A stretch of 37,654 bases of DNA from Acidobacteriota bacterium (lineage in GTDB: Bacteria; Acidobacteriota; Terriglobia; Acidiferrales; UBA7541): positions 1-37,654 of the forward strand of contig QHYJ01000274.1 of the NCBI GenBank assembly GCA_003223255.1, written 5' to 3'. A program made the position numbers and the translations under genes. Below the pieces are notes generated by a model that saw only the letters and a list, made by a program, of their open reading frames with translations, made no database searches and was not told where the DNA came from. Positions within the stretch are counted from its first letter, which is position 1. Every line of letters starts with the position of its first letter. This document shows positions 33,960-37,654 of the stretch, in pieces.

Positions 33960-35306
33960 TCAGAATCTGTAATCATGGCTGCGAAAAAAAAGCCCTACCG
34001 TAAGGCGGTCCCTGTCGGCGTCTAACGCAAGCGGCGTAAATTGATTCGTGCGTTGGCGAACGTAGTTGTATCCGAGATGCAGGCTTAGTGCTTGAGCCAG
34101 CGCGTACTCGATGGCCATTTCCGCCGTCTGCGTATTTATCTTTCCCTTGCCCGCAGGCCCCTGAAGGGCTAAAGACCTGGCGTTCGATACGGTGAGGGCG
34201 ACATCCCATCTCCCGCCCATTCGCTGCCGAATCTCTGCGCCTTCATAAGAGTTCGTAACTGCCGGCAATAATCCTCCGCCGTCGGCAACAAGCTGCTGGC
34301 CGGTCAAGCGAATCACCGTTTGATTGGAACGAAGTGTCAGGGACGCGCCGCCTCCGGGATTCCATTGCTTGGTTCTCAGCGAAGTGAGAACGTTTCTCGG
34401 CTGCGCTGGATTTGTCGAGGGGACCAGGAAATCCCCCTGGGAGCGCGAGTATTCCGCGCCTCCATACGCGCCCAGCGTGACATTCGGGCTGATTTCCCAC
34501 AGCACTTTCACAAACCCTCCGTGGGTCTCGTCATGAAAACTTTGGCTATAGCGAAAATTCTGGAATCGATACTCCAACCCCCCGGTGAAGTGCCTCGTCA
34601 TGCGGTAGCTATAGCTTGCTCCACCGAAGTCACTCACGGTGTTAAAGAGACTTATGACCGCATTTGGATTCGCATTTCCCACGTTGGAAAAGCGCCGGAA
34701 CCCCTGCCCGCCGGAAAGGCCAAAGGAACCGCGGCGACTCACGTCGTACGCGGCTTCTCCCGAAGCAGCATTGGCAAATTGCCGCGCAAACGGCGTGAAC
34801 ACCGTGTTGTTCAGATTGGGAGAACCATTTACGGGAAGAGAGATGTTTCCATTCGTCTGAGGTTCCAGCACGCCCGTTGCATAATCGAGGGAATCTCTTA
34901 GACGGAAAAAGAGGTGTCTGGCCAGGTGTAATTCGTTGTTAAAGTCCAAACGTTGGTCGAGTTGATTGAAGCTGCTGGCGGTTCGGTAAAGCAAGGCGTT
35001 CGGGCGGTAATCCAGTCCAAGGCTCCAGTCAGGCTTCTTTGCCCAAATACTGAGCAGCCCTCCCTCCTCGAAGACGTAGTCGTGGATGCGGTGCGCGTTA
35101 TCCCCAAGAATGTTGTTGTCCCAACTCGAGGCGCTGTGCAGCTCGACGGCCAAGCCATTGTCTTCAGGTTGCTCGGTAGCGTAGTGGGAATTGCTTTCGG
35201 GTTCCCTGGGGGCGGCTATCCGCTCTTGTCCTTGCAAGGCAAGCGGCGCTCCCAGAAGCGTGACGGAAGCTGCGAGTCTCAGCAAAGATCTTTTCGCGTA
35301 GTCCAT
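33960..35306 (-). CDS. Outer-membrane beta-barrel protein of the EPS export machinery
   Basis: The 448-residue protein starts with a signal peptide (MDYAKRSLLRLAASVTLLGA, cleavage near LQGQ). The rest has alternating hydrophobic/polar strands rich in Tyr, Phe and Gly (WSLGLDYRPNALLYR, ASYSYRMTRHFTGGLEYRF, VTLGAYGGAEYSRSQ, LSLHLGYNYVRQRT) and ends in Phe after RSHDYRF, as expected for an outer-membrane barrel. The position between Wza and Wzz matches the barrel-type (TIGR03016-like) proteins of exosortase-A EPS loci. GAGGG lies about 9 nt before ATG 35306 and overlaps the wza stop. It probably helps secretion of the polymer through the outer membrane. Confidence 0.8.
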   Translation of the reverse strand: MDYAKRSLLRLAASVTLLGAPLALQGQERIAAPREPESNSHYATEQPEDNGLAVELHSASSWDNNILGDNAHRIHDYVFEEGGLLSIWAKKPDWSLGLDYRPNALLYRTASSFNQLDQRLDFNNELHLARHLFFRLRDSLDYATGVLEPQTNGNISLPVNGSPNLNNTVFTPFARQFANAASGEAAYDVSRRGSFGLSGGQGFRRFSNVGNANPNAVISLFNTVSDFGGASYSYRMTRHFTGGLEYRFQNFRYSQSFHDETHGGFVKVLWEISPNVTLGAYGGAEYSRSQGDFLVPSTNPAQPRNVLTSLRTKQWNPGGGASLTLRSNQTVIRLTGQQLVADGGGLLPAVTNSYEGAEIRQRMGGRWDVALTVSNARSLALQGPAGKGKINTQTAEMAIEYALAQALSLHLGYNYVRQRTNQFTPLALDADRDRLTVGLFFRSHDYRF

Positions 35307-35317
35307 GAGTGCAACCC

Positions 35318-35989
35318 TCAGGGCACAATGATGGTGTCCCCCGGCCGTAACTCGATGTTTTGCGAGTCATTCTGGCCCTTTGACACCTGCTTGTAATTGA
35401 AGGGAAAAGTCACCGTGGTTCCCTGGGGAGTCTTTCTTAGCACACGGATTTTGCTGACCTTGGCAAAGTCGCGGAAACCTCCGGCCAGCGCCAAACCATC
35501 CAGGACGGTGGTTGGTCTGACCAAGGGAAAGGATCCGGGGTGTTCTACCTCGCCCATCACAATGAATTGGCGGCGTTTGATTTCCTCAACGACCACCGTC
35601 ACTTCCGCGTCTTTGATGTAATCGTGAAGTTTCTGCGCAATCGTTGCCTGAAGGTTGTCAGGCATCATTCCGCTGGCTTGAATTTCCCCGATCAGCGGCA
35701 TGGTGATCTTGCCGTCCATCCGCACCGGAACCTTCTGCGAGACTTCCGGTTCGTGAAGTACATTGATGGCCAGTAGGTCCCCGGGCCCAATGACGTAGGA
35801 GGATTTTGTACCGGCGGTGTTTGAGGGCGTGTTATTAGCGCGGATGATCCCCTTGGAACTTGGTTCTGTGAGGGTTGCCGGGTGTGGGTTGCTTTGCTGG
35901 CCCACTGCGCTTGCGCCCATGACGGCGCCTAGGGCCAGGGTCCGAATTAAGAATTTCGCGGGTTGCCTAGGAAAATAGGCAGGGTTCAT
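35318..35989 (-). CDS. Polysaccharide export protein, Wza-like (Poly_export + SLBB)
   Basis: The 223-residue protein has a signal peptide (hydrophobic IRTLALGAVMGASAVG) without a lipobox Cys. The Poly_export domain begins at YVIGPGDLLAINVLHEPEVS and includes VRMDGKITMPLIGEIQASGM; the SLBB domain follows (FIVMGEVEHPGSFPL, LDGLALAGGFRDFAK, then ending in LRPGDTIIVP). This is the short single-SLBB form common in exosortase-A loci. ATG 35989 has GAGGTGG about 4 nt upstream. It is the first gene of the minus-strand EPS run. Confidence 0.92.
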   Translation of the reverse strand: MNPAYFPRQPAKFLIRTLALGAVMGASAVGQQSNPHPATLTEPSSKGIIRANNTPSNTAGTKSSYVIGPGDLLAINVLHEPEVSQKVPVRMDGKITMPLIGEIQASGMMPDNLQATIAQKLHDYIKDAEVTVVVEEIKRRQFIVMGEVEHPGSFPLVRPTTVLDGLALAGGFRDFAKVSKIRVLRKTPQGTTVTFPFNYKQVSKGQNDSQNIELRPGDTIIVP

Positions 35990-36551
35990 CTCACCACCTC
36001 GATGACCTTAGGTCGTGCGGGTCCCGAAGCACACCGCAGTTCCACGCCGAGTCTGCAGACCTTCATTCATTGCAGACGGCACCCAGCCTAGGAAGAGGAA
36101 ACCGAATCGACAATCCGGTGAGTACACGAAACCCCATATAGGTAAATCTCCTACGGCACATTTACATCAAATCCCCAGCGTCTCCCGGTCACGCTAACTC
36201 TTGCTTTAACATGAAGTTACCGTGAAGGTGGGGTTAGGCGTGTCAGCGAACAGACTATTCCTGGAACCGAGGGCTAGAGAGACCAGTGCTCTGCTACTTG
36301 AAGGGCGGCATTATTTCACAGCTGATTTTGTCGGGCGGAATGTTCGCCCTAAAACGGTGAGCCCAGGGGAAAGGGCATTACACGGCATTAGGACAGTAAG
36401 AAACGTGAAGGACGTCCTGCAGGATTGAGGGGCTAGCGACCTTTTCTCAATTGCGATTAAAAGTGGACAGGAGCTTAAGCCGATTCTCCTTTACAACAGA
36501 ATCCGCGAAGGCTCCCGTCCCGATATTCCTTAGGGGTGCCTACCGCCCGTC
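35990..36551. promoter_or_regulatory. Long 5' leader / promoter region of the EPS operon
   Basis: This 562-nt gap separates the kelch-gene stop from wza and must hold the main promoter of the minus-strand run if the kelch gene ends its own transcript. I find no convincing sigma70 or sigma54 promoter by eye. Visible structure: inverted repeat GTAAAT-12 nt-ATTTAC (36142-36165), TAAC-5 nt-GTTA near 36207-36219, a perfect palindrome GTCTGCAGAC (36051-36060) whose TGCAGAC half recurs at 36071-36077, and a hairpin GGGCG / CGCCC (36333-36349). These are candidate operator or RNA elements only. Confidence 0.4.
36142..36165. repeat. Inverted repeat GTAAAT-N12-ATTTAC in the EPS leader
   Basis: Perfect 6-bp arms 12 nt apart, about 155-175 nt upstream of the wza start codon. 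The spacing allows dimeric repressor or activator binding on about two helical turns. No regulator gene in the window can be matched to it. Confidence 0.35.
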
Positions 36552-37654
36552 TCATGGGAAGGGCAAATAGGTCCAAAGATCATCCAAGTAGCCTGGGGGG
36601 GCTCCGGAAGTAGAATCATAGCCCTCTCCACCAAAGAGCCAGAAATAGCAGTTACCGGAAGAAGTGCATGCGTTGACGTCAAGCGGCCAGATGGCTGTCC
36701 CACGGCGTCCGCCAACCACATTATTCACATAGGGTATGCCATTCGTGAGATACTGGCCTGGTTGGTTAACGCTGCTGGTGCCCTTCCACCAAATCCACTG
36801 TTTGGTGTTGCTGCTCTGATACTCCCACACGTCGTTTAGGAATCCGGTCGGCTGGGTAATGGAAGAGCCGTATCCCCAGCCTCCAAAGAGGAAGAGATCG
36901 CCGTCCGGATTGACCCAGCCGACAGCCCCCCAGCGTGCCCCGGGCACATTGCCAGCTGCTGCAGCCGTCTGCGTGCCATAGGTTCCGTTTTGATTAGCGG
37001 TGTTGCTGCCAGAAATCCAAGTCCACTGGCCACCGCTAAACATCCACAGGTCATTAAGAATGGCCCCTGCGGGAGACCCCGTGGGGACTGAATCGAGGCC
37101 GAAACCACCGAACAGCCACACAGTTCCAGCGGAGTCGACCCAGAGAACAGTGTTCTGCCGTGCCCCCGGCACGTTGCCCGCTGTCCCCGTGCCCTGTGTC
37201 CCGTAAGTGCCTTTCTGATTAGCGGTATTTGCTCCGGAGACCCACGTCCACTGGCCGCTGGCAATGTTGTATTTCCAGAGGTCGTTGAGCAAACCGATCG
37301 TGCCTGCGGAATCTACGCCTTGGCCGCCAAACAGCCAAACATTGCTGGATGCATCGACGAAACTTGCAGCTCCCCAGCGTCCGCCTGGAATGTTGCAAGG
37401 AGAATTGCTACCAGTGCAGGTAGCAGCCGCTGTCCCCTGCGTGCCATAGGCGCCACTCTGGTTGAAGTTGCTGGACCCTCCTTGCCATACCCAGTCGCCG
37501 GCGAAGCTGCCATCACCGACCGAGCCGCCGGGAACGAATTCCCACACGTCGTTCAGCAGTTCCGGGTCCAACCCGCTGGCAGCAAATCCTTGGCCGCCAA
37601 ACATCCACAAGTTCCCAGATGGATCGGTCCAGGTTACGCCACCCCACCGGGAAC
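36552..37654 (-). CDS. Kelch-repeat protein, C-terminal part (5' end beyond right edge)
   Basis: The open frame runs from the window edge to a TGA at 36552. It consists of at least four full repeats plus a partial one, ~70-80 residues each: W-x-W-x-x-G...NQ-x-G-x-Y-G-T-Q-G-T, then GNVPGAR-x6-W-x-D, then WLFGG-x-G-x-DS, then LNDLW-x-Y. The GG and W spacing is that of kelch/galactose-oxidase-type propeller blades. Proteins of this style are common, secreted or surface-bound, in Acidobacteria. The signal peptide would be outside the window. It lies upstream of the EPS run on the same strand but is separated by the 562-nt leader. Confidence 0.85.
   Translation of the reverse strand, partial: SRWGGVTWTDPSGNLWMFGGQGFAASGLDPELLNDVWEFVPGGSVGDGSFAGDWVWQGGSSNFNQSGAYGTQGTAAATCTGSNSPCNIPGGRWGAASFVDASSNVWLFGGQGVDSAGTIGLLNDLWKYNIASGQWTWVSGANTANQKGTYGTQGTGTAGNVPGARQNTVLWVDSAGTVWLFGGFGLDSVPTGSPAGAILNDLWMFSGGQWTWISGSNTANQNGTYGTQTAAAAGNVPGARWGAVGWVNPDGDLFLFGGWGYGSSITQPTGFLNDVWEYQSSNTKQWIWWKGTSSVNQPGQYLTNGIPYVNNVVGGRRGTAIWPLDVNACTSSGNCYFWLFGGEGYDSTSGAPPGYLDDLWTYLPFP

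Noticed and set aside
33647-33976. Minus-strand frame of 109 codons between the barrel gene and wzz
   Set aside because: It overlaps the barrel gene, has no proper ribosome binding site or domain, and has uneven composition, so it is probably not a gene.
36061-36110. Sigma54-like GG...GC pair upstream of wza (TGGGTGCCGTCTGC)
   Set aside because: The spacing is 9 nt instead of 10 between GG and GC, and the TGGCAC half is poor.
36222-36428. Plus-strand frame of 68 codons in the EPS leader
   Set aside because: It starts with GTG without a clear ribosome binding site and shows no recognised motif.
1-37654. CRISPR arrays, tRNA/rRNA genes, prophage or integrase genes
   Set aside because: I saw no regular spaced repeats, no tRNA or rRNA signatures and no phage genes; the only mobile element trace is at the left edge.

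Overview
The window looks like a chromosomal exopolysaccharide (EPS) locus from a soil-type Acidobacteriota (Terriglobia-like) bacterium. I infer this from the style of the flanking surface proteins (a kelch-like protein with GTYGTQGT / NVPGAR repeats, and an Asp-box protein with NPSSATGG-type Ig-like repeats) and from the EPS gene set. No rRNA or tRNA gene is present to confirm the taxonomy.

Layout. The left edge (1-~345) carries the 5' part of an IS200/IS605-type TnpA gene, running off the window, and a small hairpin that may be its left end. A secreted Asp-box (sialidase-like) protein with Ig-like domains follows on the + strand (594-2604); its last domain is frameshifted. From about 36.0 kb down to 2.6 kb every gene lies on the minus strand, with small gaps or overlaps, and the run ends in a good intrinsic terminator (2631-2662). 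In transcription order it holds: wza-like export protein, outer-membrane barrel, Wzz/GNVR chain-length protein, ExeA-like ATPase, BY-kinase, NusG-paralogue antiterminator, AsnB-like amidotransferase 2, GT4, GDP-mannose/UDP-glucose dehydrogenase, GNAT/FemAB-like protein (interrupted by an amber codon), GT4, heparinase II/III-like lyase, AsnB-like amidotransferase 1 (with an internal deletion), GT4, Wzy-like polymerase, GT2, polyprenyl-phosphate sugar-1-P transferase, two-domain polysaccharide deacetylase, luciferase-like flavin monooxygenase, DltA-like adenylation enzyme, acyl carrier protein, GNAT acyltransferase, carbamoyltransferase and Wzx-like flippase. Upstream of wza a 562-nt leader separates the run from the end of a kelch-repeat protein gene that continues past the right edge.

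How the genes work together. The locus has a full Wzx/Wzy-dependent route: priming (sugar-1-P transferase), extension (one GT2, three GT4), flipping (Wzx), polymerisation (Wzy), length control and phosphoregulation (Wzz plus BY-kinase) and export (Wza, barrel). The dehydrogenase should supply a uronic acid sugar nucleotide, and the heparinase-like lyase fits a uronate-containing polymer. The gene set resembles exosortase-A (XrtA/PEP-CTERM) EPS loci, but no exosortase is present. The most distinctive part is a small thiotemplate block (adenylation enzyme, carrier protein, flavin monooxygenase, GNAT) next to a carbamoyltransferase, which suggests the repeat unit carries an activated and possibly oxidised amino acid. 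A second notable point is an 11-nt match to the enterobacterial RfaH 'ops' element, with an adjacent hairpin, just upstream of the NusG-paralogue gene.
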